A stretch of DNA of 50,858 bases. Origin: DASXRC01 sp036506495 (lineage in GTDB: Bacteria; Actinomycetota; Actinomycetes; Mycobacteriales; Micromonosporaceae). Below are positions 8,719 through 16,649 of the stretch, in pieces. Both the position numbers and the translations under genes were made by a program. Location of the stretch: positions 1 through 50,858 of the forward strand of contig DASXRQ010000008.1 of the NCBI GenBank assembly GCA_036506495.1, in the 5' to 3' direction. Every line of letters starts with the position of its first letter. Position 1 is the first letter of the stretch. The notes under the pieces were generated by a model. It searched no databases. It was not told the DNA's origin and saw nothing but the letters and a program-made list of their open reading frames with translations.

Positions 8719-9890
8719 GTCGAGTACGCCGAGTTCTCGTGCACGTACGCCAGCGACAGGTCGTTGGTCCAGACCGTCGCCTCGGCCGGGCCGGCGTGCA
8801 CGTCGACGGTGATGGTGACCGCGGGCCCGCTCAGGTCCACCTTGGACCGGTCCTCCGCGGCGGCGCCGGACCGGCACACCCACACGCCGTTGACCGCGAC
8901 GTCGACCGCGTCCGGCTCGAAGAGCGCATCCGTGGTGCCGACCGCGGCGAGGATGCGGCCCCAGTTCGGGTCGTTGCCGAACAGGGCGGTCTTCACCAGG
9001 TTGTTGCGGGCGACCGCGCGGCCGACCGCGACGGCGTCGTCCTCGTCCGCCGCGCCGACGACGTCGATGGCGACCTGCTTGGTCGCGCCCTCGGCGTCGG
9101 CGAGCAGTTGCTGGGCGAGGTCGTGGCAGGCCGCGGTCACCGCCGCGGTCAGCTCCTCCGGCGAGGGCTCGATCGCGGACGCGCCGCTGGCCAGTAGCAG
9201 CACGGTGTCGTTGGTGGACATGCAGCCGTCGGAGTCGACCCGGTCGAACGTCACCCGGCACGCCTCCCGCACCGCGGCGTCGAGCCTGGCGGTGCCGGCG
9301 ACCGCGTCGGTGGTCAGCACGCACAGCATCGTCGCCATCGCCGGCGCGAGCATGCCGGCGCCCTTGGCCATGCCGCCGACGGACCAGCCGGGCCCGGGCA
9401 CCGCCGTTGTCTTCGGCCGGGTGTCGGTCGTCATGATCGCCTCGGCGGCGTCCGCCCCGCCGTCGCGGGACAGCGCCCGCGCGGCCGCCGCGACGCCGGG
9501 GAGCAGCCGGTCCATCGGCAGCCGCTCCCCGATCAGCCCGGTCGAGCAGACCGCCACCTCGCCGGCGCCGAGCATCATCCGCTTCACGCCCGGTCCGCGC
9601 AGCGCCGCGGCCGCGTACTCGGCCGTCGCGTGGGTGTCCTGGAAGCCCTGTGGGCCGGTGCAGGCATTGGCGCCGCCGGAGTTCAGCACGACCGCGCGGA
9701 GCACACCGCCGCGCACGACCTGCTGGCTCCAGAGCACCGGCGCGGCCTTCACGCGGTTCGCGGTGAAGACACCGGCCGCGGTGGAATCGGGGCCGTCGTT
9801 GACGACGAGCGCGACGTCGGACGCCCCGCCGGCCTTCAGCCCGGCCGCGACGCCGGCGGCCCGGAATCCCTTCGGGGTGGTCACGGTCAT
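8715..9890 (-). CDS. argJ: bifunctional ornithine acetyltransferase / N-acetylglutamate synthase
   Basis: It moves the acetyl group from acetylornithine to glutamate (the recycling route) and, in bifunctional forms, also makes acetylglutamate from acetyl-CoA. The 391-residue precursor has the self-cleavage sequence LAPAMATMLC, with the scissile Ala186-Thr187 bond whose threonine becomes the nucleophile. It also has NDGPDSTAAGVFTANR near the start and NDPNWGRILAA in the second half. The window contains no separate argA or argE, in keeping with the cyclic pathway. Whether it is mono- or bifunctional cannot be told by eye. The ATG overlaps the argC stop. Confidence 0.95.
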   Translation of the reverse strand: MTVTTPKGFRAAGVAAGLKAGGASDVALVVNDGPDSTAAGVFTANRVKAAPVLWSQQVVRGGVLRAVVLNSGGANACTGPQGFQDTHATAEYAAAALRGPGVKRMMLGAGEVAVCSTGLIGERLPMDRLLPGVAAAARALSRDGGADAAEAIMTTDTRPKTTAVPGPGWSVGGMAKGAGMLAPAMATMLCVLTTDAVAGTARLDAAVREACRVTFDRVDSDGCMSTNDTVLLLASGASAIEPSPEELTAAVTAACHDLAQQLLADAEGATKQVAIDVVGAADEDDAVAVGRAVARNNLVKTALFGNDPNWGRILAAVGTTDALFEPDAVDVAVNGVWVCRSGAAAEDRSKVDLSGPAVTITVDVHAGPAEATVWTNDLSLAYVHENSAYST

Positions 9891-10855
9891 GGTGCGATCC
9901 CGTTCACGGACAGGCCGGCCGTCTCCGGCAGGCCGAGCATGAGGTTGGCGCACTGCACGGCCTGGCCGGCGGCCCCCTTGCCGAGGTTGTCGAGCGCGCT
10001 GACGACGATCACCCGCCCGGAGTCCCGGTCGACGGTCGCCTGCAGGTGGCACGCGTTCGAGCCGAGGGTGGCCGCGGTGTGCGGCCAGACGCCGTCGGCC
10101 AGGACGTGGATGAACGGGCTCTGCGCGTACGCCCGGATGAGAACCTCGCGCACGACGGCGGGCTCCGTTGGCGTTACCGGCACCGCGGTGACCGTCGCGA
10201 GGATCCCCCGCGGCATGGGCGCGAGCAGCGGTGTGAACGACAGGCTGCGCGCCCCGGTCGCCCGCTTGATCTCGGGCACGTGTTGGTGGGCGCCCACCCG
10301 GTACGGCGACACGTCGCCCATGACCTCGCTGCCGAGCAGGTGCGGCTTCCCGGCCCGGCCGGCGCCCGAGGTGCCGGATGCGGCCACGACGACGATGTCC
10401 TCGACCGCGACGACGCCGGCGGCGAGCAACGGGGCCAGCGCGAGGATGGTGGCGGCCGCGTAGCACCCGGTCGCCGCGACGCGGTCGGACGCCGCGACCG
10501 CCACGGCCTGCCCGGGCAGCTCGGGCAGGCCGTAGGTCCACGTGTCGGCGTGCCGGTGGTCGGAGCCCAGATCGACGATCTTGGAGTCGGTCGGCAGTGC
10601 CGCGGCCAGGGCCGCCGACTCGCCGTGCGGCAGGGCGAGGAACACCAGGTCCGCATCGGCCAGGGCAGCCGGTTCGGTCGCGGTCAGCCAGTGATCCAGC
10701 CCGACGAGCTGCGGGTGTACGCCGGACAGCGGCTCGCCGGCGTGTTCGTGCGCGGTGGCCGCGGCCAACTCGAGGTCGGGGTGGCCGTCGATCAGGCGCA
10801 CCAGCTCACCGCCGGCGTACCCACTCGCCCCGGCGACCGCCACCCGCACGCCCAC
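9887..10855 (-). CDS. argC: N-acetyl-gamma-glutamyl-phosphate reductase
   Basis: It reduces acetylglutamyl phosphate to the semialdehyde using NADPH and is the first gene of the arg operon. The 322-residue protein starts with the nucleotide-binding VAVAGASGYAGGEL, has the catalytic cysteine at residue 131 in ATGCYAAA (most homologues have GCYP), then ASGTSGAGR and NLGKGAAGQAVQ. The GTG at 10855 is chosen because GGGAGGG lies five bases upstream; a GTG at 10849 is an alternative. A candidate ArgR operator covers the promoter just upstream. Confidence 0.95.
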   Translation of the reverse strand: MGVRVAVAGASGYAGGELVRLIDGHPDLELAAATAHEHAGEPLSGVHPQLVGLDHWLTATEPAALADADLVFLALPHGESAALAAALPTDSKIVDLGSDHRHADTWTYGLPELPGQAVAVAASDRVAATGCYAAATILALAPLLAAGVVAVEDIVVVAASGTSGAGRAGKPHLLGSEVMGDVSPYRVGAHQHVPEIKRATGARSLSFTPLLAPMPRGILATVTAVPVTPTEPAVVREVLIRAYAQSPFIHVLADGVWPHTAATLGSNACHLQATVDRDSGRVIVVSALDNLGKGAAGQAVQCANLMLGLPETAGLSVNGIAP

Positions 10856-10870
10856 AGAATCCCTCCCACA

Positions 10871-10905
10871 ACAGTATGCAGGCGACTGTATCAACATGCA
10901 GCGAC
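10871..10905 (-). promoter_or_regulatory. candidate ArgR operator (ARG boxes) and argC promoter
   Basis: Two copies of ATGCAG followed by GAC or CGAC begin at 10876 and 10896 on the plus strand, 20 bases apart, in an AT-rich patch 20-50 bases before the argC start. An ACAGT-N9-ACTGT inverted repeat (10871-10889) overlaps the first. Paired ArgR sites are normally spaced about two helical turns apart, which fits. The patch also carries a CATACT that could serve as a -10 box on the minus strand. Match to the ARG box consensus is only partial. Confidence 0.45.
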
Positions 10906-11071
10906 ATCGGCAACGCCGCCGGCCGCAGCCGGTCGGGAGATGTGTTGTGGCGTCCTACGAGGCCTGATTCACAAATGAATCGCGGGCGTCCCCGCCGAGA
11001 ACTCGCGACGGATCCGTCCGCGCATCCGCATCACTTGTCCGGCGCGAGCCACTCGGCCAGGACGTCGAGGC

Positions 11072-11422
11072 TCAGCCGAGTGATCGCCAGTCCGGCCACT
11101 CCGGTGGGCCGGACGAGGAGAGTGCGTCCAGCACGATGTGCTCGACCTGGCCGGGTGTCAGGGCCTGGTCGTCGGCCGCGCCGGGGGGAACGGCGTACCA
11201 CGAGTTCTTCCCGTCGGACATGACCACGGTCACCGGGCGGTGGTCGCCGGCGACCGCGTCCACCGTGCCCCACGACCGGTGGACGAGGACCTGCTGGTCG
11301 CGGTCCGGCCGCAGCTCGCGCAGCCAGCCCTGAACGGTCTGGCGATCGGCGAGCGCAGCCTCCTCGCGGGAGACCCGGAACATGCCGCGTCGGGTCAGCC
11401 GCTCGGCGATGTCCGTCGGCAT
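11072..11422 (-). CDS. small hypothetical protein downstream of pheT
   Basis: A 116-residue acidic cytoplasmic protein that I do not recognise. It has no signal peptide or membrane segment. It begins MPTDIAERLTRRGMF, has a mixed middle with a VVMSDGKNSWYAVPPG stretch that looks like a beta hairpin, and a C terminus rich in Pro and Trp (PPEWPDWRSLG). The ATG lies six bases after the pheT stop on the same strand, so it is very likely cotranscribed and perhaps coupled. High third-position GC matches a real gene. No function is proposed. Confidence 0.75.
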   Translation of the reverse strand: MPTDIAERLTRRGMFRVSREEAALADRQTVQGWLRELRPDRDQQVLVHRSWGTVDAVAGDHRPVTVVMSDGKNSWYAVPPGAADDQALTPGQVEHIVLDALSSSGPPEWPDWRSLG

Positions 11423-11428
11423 GCGGTC

Positions 11429-13927
11429 CTACTTCCCCCGCAGGACGGCTCCTACACGACTCGCCGCCTCGGCGACCGCGGCGTCGCGGGCGGCGACCGC
11501 CTCCTCGACCGTGAGCGTCCGATCGGGGGCGCGGAACGTGAGCTTGTACGCCAGCGACTTGCGGCCCGGCCCGACCTGCTCGCCCGCGTACAGGTCGAAC
11601 AGCCGCACCGACTCGAGCAGCGGCCCCGCGCCGTCGACGAGCGCGCGGCGTACGTCGGCGGCGGCCACCTCGGCGTCGACGACGAGCGCGACGTCGATGA
11701 GCGCCGGCGGGAAGCTGGAGATGGCCGGCGCCGGCACGACCTCGGGCAGGGGGAGCGCGTCGAGGGTCAGCTCCATCGCGCAGGTCCGCCGGGGCAGCTC
11801 CAGCGCGGCGCACATGGCGGGGTGCAGCTCGCCGGCGTACCCGACCACGGTCCCGTCCACCACGAGCTCGGCACACCGGGCGGGATGCCAGGGTGCCCGC
11901 TCGGCACGGTGTACGTCGAGCCGGTCCCCGAGGACGCCGACCGCGGCGATCGCCGTCCGGCCGGACTCGATGGCGTCGGCCCAGCTCGCCGGCCGACCCG
12001 CGCCCCACCAGCCGGTCGGCTCGATCTCGCCCGCGAGCACGGTCGCGAGGTGCCACGGCTGCTCGGGCACGACCGCGTCCGCCGCCGCGAACTCCTCGTC
12101 GGACGGCCGGTCGTCCACCCCCATCGCGGGCGGGACGCCGGCACCCGGTCGCGGATGGAACACGAGGCCGATCTCGTACAGCGCCAGGTCCCGCTGGCCG
12201 CGGCCGAGGTTGCGCCGCAGCGTGCCGAGCAGCGGCGGCAGGAGGGAGGTCCGCATCAGCGGCTCCTCCTCCGACAGCGGGTTCGCCAGGCGGACGGCCT
12301 CGCGGCGCGGGTCGTCCGGAGGGAGGCCGAGGGCATCGCTGACGCCGGGGGCCACGAACGGGTACGAGAGCACCTCGACGAAGCCGTTCTCGGCGAGCGC
12401 CCGTCCGACGGTACGCCGACGGCGCTGCTCGGCGGTCAGCCCACGTCCGGCCGGAGCCCGCGGCAGGTCGCTCGGCACCTTCTCGTACCCGTCGAGGCGC
12501 GCCACCTCCTCGACGAGGTCAGCGGGGTCGACCAGATCCGGCCGCCAGCTCGGCGGTTTGACGACGAACAGGTCGGGGTCGGGAGCGTCAACGGTGCAGC
12601 CGACCGTGGTCAGCGTCTCGGCCACGCGCTCCGGCGGATAGCGGACGCCGATCCGGCGCGACGGGAGGTCGGCGGGGAGGGTGACCGCGGCGGGCGGGCG
12701 GACGTGGTCGATGTCGAGGACGCTGCCGTCGTCGGACCCGCCGCCGTACTCGGTCAGCAGCGCGACCGCCCGGTCGAGGGCGACCAGCGGCAGCCGCGGG
12801 TCCACACCGCGCTCCCAACGCTTGGCCGCCTCGCTGAACAGCCGGTGCCGGCGCGCGGTACGCCCGACCATCGCCGGCTCCCAGTGCGCGGCCTCGAACA
12901 GCACGTCCACCGTATCCGGGGCGACCTCGCTGGTCTGGCCACCCATCACGGCGGCGAGCGAGATGGGACCGGTGTCGTCGCAGATGACCATGTCCTCCGG
13001 GTCGAGGGTGCGGGCCACCCCGTCCAGGGTCGTCAGGTTCTCGCCGGGCCGCGCGCGCCGGACCACCAGCGGGCCGACCAGCCGGTCGAGGTCGAATGCG
13101 TGCATGGGCTGGCCGAGCTCGAGCATCAGGTAGTTGGTGATGTCTACGGCCAGCGATAGCGCACGGATGCCGGCGACGGTCAGCCGCCGTCGTATCCATT
13201 GTGGAGAGACGGCGATCGGGTCGATGCCGCGCACCACCCGCCCGGCGAACCGGTCGCAGCCGACGGTGTCCTCGACGGTCACCGGGTACGCGGGCTCCGC
13301 CGTCGCGCCGGGCGCGGCGCCAAGTCCCGGATCCCGGAACGGCACCCCGAACGCGTGCGACAGCTCGCGGGCGATGCCGCGCACCGACATGGCGTACCCG
13401 CGGTCCGGTGTGATCTCGAGCTCGAGCACGACGTCGTCGAGCCCGATGACGGGCCGCGCGTCGTCGCCGGGCCGGGCGCCCGTAGACGGCGGTAGCACGA
13501 TGATGCCGGTGTGGTCGTCGCCGAGGCCCAGCTCACGTTCCGAACAGATCATGCCGTTGGAGTTGTGCCCGTATGTGCGTCGTGAGCCGACCTCGACCCC
13601 GCCGGGCAGGACGCCACCGGGCAGGATCACGACAACCGTGTCCCCGACCGTGAAGTTGGTCGCTCCACAGACGACCTCCTGCGGCTCGCCGGTCCCGTTC
13701 GCCGACCGGACGTCCACCCGGCAGAACCGGATCGCCTTCTTGAACCCGGTCAGCTCCTCGATCTCGAGGACAACGCCGACGACCAGCGGACCCCGCACCG
13801 TCTCGCGCAGGTCGACCACCGACTCGACCTCGATGCCGAGTCCGATCAGCGCCGCCTCGACGTCCACGCCGGACGCGTCCGGGGGCAGGTCCACGTACTC
13901 GCGCAGCCACGAGATTCCGACCCGCAC
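11429..13927 (-). CDS. pheT: phenylalanyl-tRNA synthetase beta subunit
   Basis: This is the large subunit of the heterotetrameric PheRS that charges tRNA-Phe. The 832-residue protein starts VRVGISWLREYVDLP, then has a tRNA-binding EMAP-like domain (about 40-150, with VCGATNF and GMICSERELGLG), B3/B4 editing-region sequences, B5 DNA-binding-fold motifs, the core PheT domain around 480-680, and a C-terminal ferredoxin-like anticodon-binding domain ending in KLTFRAPDRTLTVEEA. GTG start two bases after the pheS stop. Length is typical. Confidence 0.97.
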   Translation of the reverse strand: MRVGISWLREYVDLPPDASGVDVEAALIGLGIEVESVVDLRETVRGPLVVGVVLEIEELTGFKKAIRFCRVDVRSANGTGEPQEVVCGATNFTVGDTVVVILPGGVLPGGVEVGSRRTYGHNSNGMICSERELGLGDDHTGIIVLPPSTGARPGDDARPVIGLDDVVLELEITPDRGYAMSVRGIARELSHAFGVPFRDPGLGAAPGATAEPAYPVTVEDTVGCDRFAGRVVRGIDPIAVSPQWIRRRLTVAGIRALSLAVDITNYLMLELGQPMHAFDLDRLVGPLVVRRARPGENLTTLDGVARTLDPEDMVICDDTGPISLAAVMGGQTSEVAPDTVDVLFEAAHWEPAMVGRTARRHRLFSEAAKRWERGVDPRLPLVALDRAVALLTEYGGGSDDGSVLDIDHVRPPAAVTLPADLPSRRIGVRYPPERVAETLTTVGCTVDAPDPDLFVVKPPSWRPDLVDPADLVEEVARLDGYEKVPSDLPRAPAGRGLTAEQRRRRTVGRALAENGFVEVLSYPFVAPGVSDALGLPPDDPRREAVRLANPLSEEEPLMRTSLLPPLLGTLRRNLGRGQRDLALYEIGLVFHPRPGAGVPPAMGVDDRPSDEEFAAADAVVPEQPWHLATVLAGEIEPTGWWGAGRPASWADAIESGRTAIAAVGVLGDRLDVHRAERAPWHPARCAELVVDGTVVGYAGELHPAMCAALELPRRTCAMELTLDALPLPEVVPAPAISSFPPALIDVALVVDAEVAAADVRRALVDGAGPLLESVRLFDLYAGEQVGPGRKSLAYKLTFRAPDRTLTVEEAVAARDAAVAEAASRVGAVLRGK

Positions 13928-13929
13928 GG

Positions 13930-14991
13930 CTAGACCTCCATCCCGAACGAACGGGTGAACCGCACATCGCCCTCGACCAGGTCGTGCATGTCGCTCACGC
14001 CGTGCCGGACCATGAGGGTCCGCTCGATGCCCATGCCGAACGCGAAGCCGGAGTACCGGTCCGGGTCGATGCCGCAGGCCCGCAGCACCCGAGGGTTGAC
14101 CATGCCGCAGCCGCCCCACTCCACCCACTGTGGTCCGTCGCGGTGCTGCGGGAACCACACGTCGAACTCGGCCGACGGCTCGGTGAACGGGAAGTAGTGC
14201 GGCCGCCAGCGCGTCCGCGCGTCGGGCCCGAACATGACGCGGGCGAAGTGGTCCAGGGTGCCGCGCAGGTGCGCCATCGTGATCCCCTCGTCGACGACGA
14301 GACCCTCGACCTGGTGGAAGACCGGGGTGTGTGTCGCGTCAAGCTCGTCGGTGCGGTAAACCCGCCCCGGCACGATCACGTAGATGGGCGGCTTGCGGGC
14401 GAGCATCGTGCGCGCCTGCACCGGCGAGGTGTGGGTACGCAGCACGAGCCCCGGTGCGTCGACGTAAAAGGTGTCCATCGTCCCGCGCACGGGGTTGTCC
14501 GGGCCGATGTTCAACGCGTCGAAGTTCGCCCACTCCAGCTCCACCTCGGGGCCCTCGGCGACCTCGTACCCCATGCCGACGAACAGGTCCTCGATCCGCT
14601 CCGTGAGCGTGCTGAGCGGGTGTCGGGCGCCGCGCGGGCGGCGGTCCCAGGGCAGGGTGACGTCGACCCGCTCCTCCGCCAGCACCCGGTCGGCCCGCTC
14701 CCGCTCGAGCTCGGCCCGCCGCTGCTGGAACGCGTGCTCGATGAGTCCGCGGGCCCGGTTGACCCGCTTGCCGGCGTCCGCCTTCGCGGCCGGCGGCAAC
14801 GCGCCGATCTCGCGGCGGGCCAGCGACACGGGCGCCCGGTCACCGAGGTGCAGCGGCTTGGCGGCGGCCAGCGCGTCGAGATCGGCGGCGGCGGCGAAGG
14901 CCTTCTCCGCCTCGGACACCGCGTCGTCGAGCGCGCCCTGGTCGAGCAGGGCCACCTGCTTGGGGTCGTAGGGGTCGTTGCGATAGGTCAT
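13930..14991 (-). CDS. pheS: phenylalanyl-tRNA synthetase alpha subunit
   Basis: This is the catalytic subunit of PheRS, a class II synthetase. The 353-residue protein has an N-terminal coiled coil (to about residue 85), then motif 2 (DATHTPVFHQVEGLVVD), and motif 3 near the end (GFAFGMGIERTLMVRHG). The ATG at 14991 is preferred because GGGAG lies eight bases upstream; a GTG 15 bases earlier lacks such a site. The 90-base leader between it and the methyltransferase gene holds a short ORF and competing hairpins (see the attenuator entry). Confidence 0.97.
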   Translation of the reverse strand: MTYRNDPYDPKQVALLDQGALDDAVSEAEKAFAAAADLDALAAAKPLHLGDRAPVSLARREIGALPPAAKADAGKRVNRARGLIEHAFQQRRAELERERADRVLAEERVDVTLPWDRRPRGARHPLSTLTERIEDLFVGMGYEVAEGPEVELEWANFDALNIGPDNPVRGTMDTFYVDAPGLVLRTHTSPVQARTMLARKPPIYVIVPGRVYRTDELDATHTPVFHQVEGLVVDEGITMAHLRGTLDHFARVMFGPDARTRWRPHYFPFTEPSAEFDVWFPQHRDGPQWVEWGGCGMVNPRVLRACGIDPDRYSGFAFGMGIERTLMVRHGVSDMHDLVEGDVRFTRSFGMEV

Positions 14992-15033
14992 GTCATCGTC
15001 TCCCACGGGGGCGGCGGGGCCAGTCTAGAGACG

Positions 15034-15105
15034 CGCGGCTGGGCCGCGGCCCGCCGGTGTGTGGGAGAGAGCGTCAGAGGTCAGCGCCGCCCGCCACCGG
15101 CGGGC
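15034..15105 (-). promoter_or_regulatory. candidate pheST transcription attenuator
   Basis: Read on the minus strand, CCCGCC-GGT-GGCGGG (15104-15090) can fold on itself. The overlapping segment GCCCGCCGGTG (15105-15095) is also perfectly complementary, over 11 bases, to CACCGGCGGGC at 15059-15049. That second segment abuts and constrains a CGCGGC-CCA-GCCGCG hairpin at 15048-15034 followed by a short pyrimidine run. These mutually exclusive pairings, with the first segment inside a 16-codon ORF, are the layout of ribosome-controlled attenuators. No folding energy was computed. Confidence 0.5.
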
Positions 15106-15131
15106 TCGGTAAAGATTCGCGTGTGCGTCAT
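15081..15131 (-). CDS. putative pheST leader peptide
   Basis: A 16-codon ORF reading MTHTRIFTEPAGGGRR. Its ATG overlaps the stop of the methyltransferase gene (ATGA) and is preceded, at eight bases, by GAGGAG inside that gene, so initiation looks efficient. The seventh codon is TTT for phenylalanine, a rare codon in so GC-rich a genome, and it lies just ahead of the first attenuator strand. A ribosome slowed at this codon could sense charged tRNA-Phe, the product of the next two genes. Only one Phe codon is present, which weakens the analogy to classical leaders. Confidence 0.5.
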   Translation of the reverse strand: MTHTRIFTEPAGGGRR

Positions 15132-15946
15132 GGGGGGCGCTCCTCGGCGTGTGCTCTCGCCGAAGCGTACAGGCACACCGCGGCGGCCGCAGCCAGGTTG
15201 AGGCTCTCGGCGCGGCCGTGGATCGGCACCCGGACCCGGGCGTCGGCGGCGGCCAGCAGCTCCGAGGGCAGGCCGTGCGCCTCCGAACCGAACAGCCACG
15301 CCGTCGGCTGCGCGAGGGCGCCACTGTCGGCGAGAGCATCGAGGTCGGTCTCACCGTGTCCGGTCGCGGCGAGCACCCGCAGCCCGGCCGCCCGCAGGGC
15401 CGCGACGGCCGCGGCCGGGTCCCGCTCGCGGGCGACGTTCACGTGGAAGAGGCTGCCGGCCGAGGCGCGCACGCACTTGCCGTTGTACGGGTCGACCGCC
15501 TCACCGGCGAAGACCACCGTGGCCGCTCCGGCGGCGTCCGCGGTGCGCAGGACCGCGCCGGCGTTGCCGGGGTCGCGGATCCCGGCGAGCACCGCGACGA
15601 GCCGCGGTGTCGCGCGCAGCGCCTCGGGCAGCGGCACGTCGACGTGCGCGCACACCGCGACGAGACCCTGCGGGGTCACGGTGTCCGCGAGCGCCGCGAG
15701 GGCGTCGTCGGTGAGCGGAGACACGGTTACGCCGGCGCGAGCGGCCGCGGCGGCCAGGTCGGCATGCCGGTCGAGGCCGCCCGGCGTACCGAAGAGCTCG
15801 TGGACCGCGCCCGGTACGGCGAGTGCCTCGCGGACGGCCTGCGGACCCTCGGCCAGGAACCGCCGGATCCGGTCGCGTTCCCGGCGGCGGTGCAGCCTGC
15901 GGGCGGCGACGACCCGAGGCGTCCTTTCGGTGAACGTCACATCCAC
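15128..15946 (-). CDS. TrmH/SpoU-family RNA 2'-O-methyltransferase
   Basis: A SAM-dependent enzyme expected to methylate a ribose 2'-OH in tRNA or rRNA. The 272-residue protein has an N-terminal L30e-like substrate-binding region and the SPOUT C-terminal knot with all three motifs: AGIRDPGNAGAVLRTADAAG (about 140-160), FGSEAHGLP, and VPIHGRAESLNLAAAAAVCLY. The exact target cannot be inferred; mycobacterial relatives in the same position are annotated TsnR-like. The start is a GTG at 15946, with another GTG at 15940. It lies between the L20 terminator and pheS, and its stop overlaps the pheS leader ORF. Confidence 0.9.
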   Translation of the reverse strand: MDVTFTERTPRVVAARRLHRRRERDRIRRFLAEGPQAVREALAVPGAVHELFGTPGGLDRHADLAAAAARAGVTVSPLTDDALAALADTVTPQGLVAVCAHVDVPLPEALRATPRLVAVLAGIRDPGNAGAVLRTADAAGAATVVFAGEAVDPYNGKCVRASAGSLFHVNVARERDPAAAVAALRAAGLRVLAATGHGETDLDALADSGALAQPTAWLFGSEAHGLPSELLAAADARVRVPIHGRAESLNLAAAAAVCLYASARAHAEERPP

Positions 15947-15967
15947 TCCGACCGTTACCCGCGAGGA

Positions 15968-15995
15968 AGGGCCGGGGCTCGCGCGCCCCGGCCCT
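15968..15995 (-). terminator. intrinsic terminator after rplT
   Basis: AGGGCCGGGGC pairs perfectly over 11 bases with GCCCCGGCCCT around a six-base loop (TCGCGC). It lies 18 bases after the rplT stop and just before the methyltransferase gene. The T-tract is weak, which is common for terminators in this phylum. Confidence 0.75.
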
Positions 15996-16013
15996 CGTAC
16001 GCCTCTGCTCTGC

Positions 16014-16406
16014 TCAGGCGGCCTGCGCCGCGGCGCCGCCGGTGCCCTCGGCCGCGACGGCCTTGCGGGCGACCTCGACGATCGCGGCGAACGCGGCCGC
16101 GTCGGTGACCGCCAGATCGGCGAGGATCTTCCGGTCCACCTCGACGCCGGCCAGCTTGAGGCCCTGGATCAGCCGGTTGTAGGTCATCCCGTTGGCGCGG
16201 GCCGCGGCGTTGATCCGCGTGATCCACAGCTGCCTGAAGTCGCCCTTGCGGTCCCGGCGGTCCCGGTAGGCGTACTGCATAGAGTGAAGGACCTGCTCCT
16301 TCGCCTTGCGGTAGAGGCGGGAGCGCTGACCGCGATACCCGCTCGCGGCCTCCAGCATCGTCCGGCGCTTCTTGTGGGCGTTCACTGCCCGCTTGACGCG
16401 TGCCAT
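16014..16406 (-). CDS. rplT: 50S ribosomal protein L20
   Basis: This 23S rRNA-binding protein acts early in large-subunit assembly. The 130-residue protein begins MARVKRAVNAHKKRRTMLE and contains the conserved GYRGQRSRLYRKAKEQV and FRQLWITRINAAARANG. It ends with an alanine-rich tail. It is the last gene of infC-rpmI-rplT and is followed by a strong terminator. Confidence 0.97.
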   Translation of the reverse strand: MARVKRAVNAHKKRRTMLEAASGYRGQRSRLYRKAKEQVLHSMQYAYRDRRDRKGDFRQLWITRINAAARANGMTYNRLIQGLKLAGVEVDRKILADLAVTDAAAFAAIVEVARKAVAAEGTGGAAAQAA

Positions 16407-16439
16407 GTCAACTACTCCTCTAGGTCAATACGGCGCGCG

Positions 16440-16634
16440 TCAGCGGCCCAGCAGCTTCTTGATTCGCTTGAGGTCTGCCTTGGCGACCTCGACCGTGCCG
16501 GTCAGCCGCCGGGTACGGGTGGATGGCTTCCCCTCGAGCCGGTGCCGCTTGCCGGCCTGCTCCGACAGGACCTTGCCGCGGCCGGTCACCCGGACCCGCT
16601 TGCCCATGCCCGTGTGGCTCTTCATCTTCGGCAT
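16440..16634 (-). CDS. rpmI: 50S ribosomal protein L35
   Basis: A 64-residue, highly basic protein beginning MPKMKSHTGMGKRVRVTG, the usual start of L35 apart from the family's more common KMKTH. It sits between infC and rplT as in most bacteria. Confidence 0.97.
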   Translation of the reverse strand: MPKMKSHTGMGKRVRVTGRGKVLSEQAGKRHRLEGKPSTRTRRLTGTVEVAKADLKRIKKLLGR

Positions 16635-16649
16635 TCGAACGCCTCTCCC

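Noticed and set aside
14992..15127. T-box riboswitch before pheS
   Set aside because: No T-box sequence (TGGGTGGTACCGCG-type) is present; only the short leader ORF and hairpins are.
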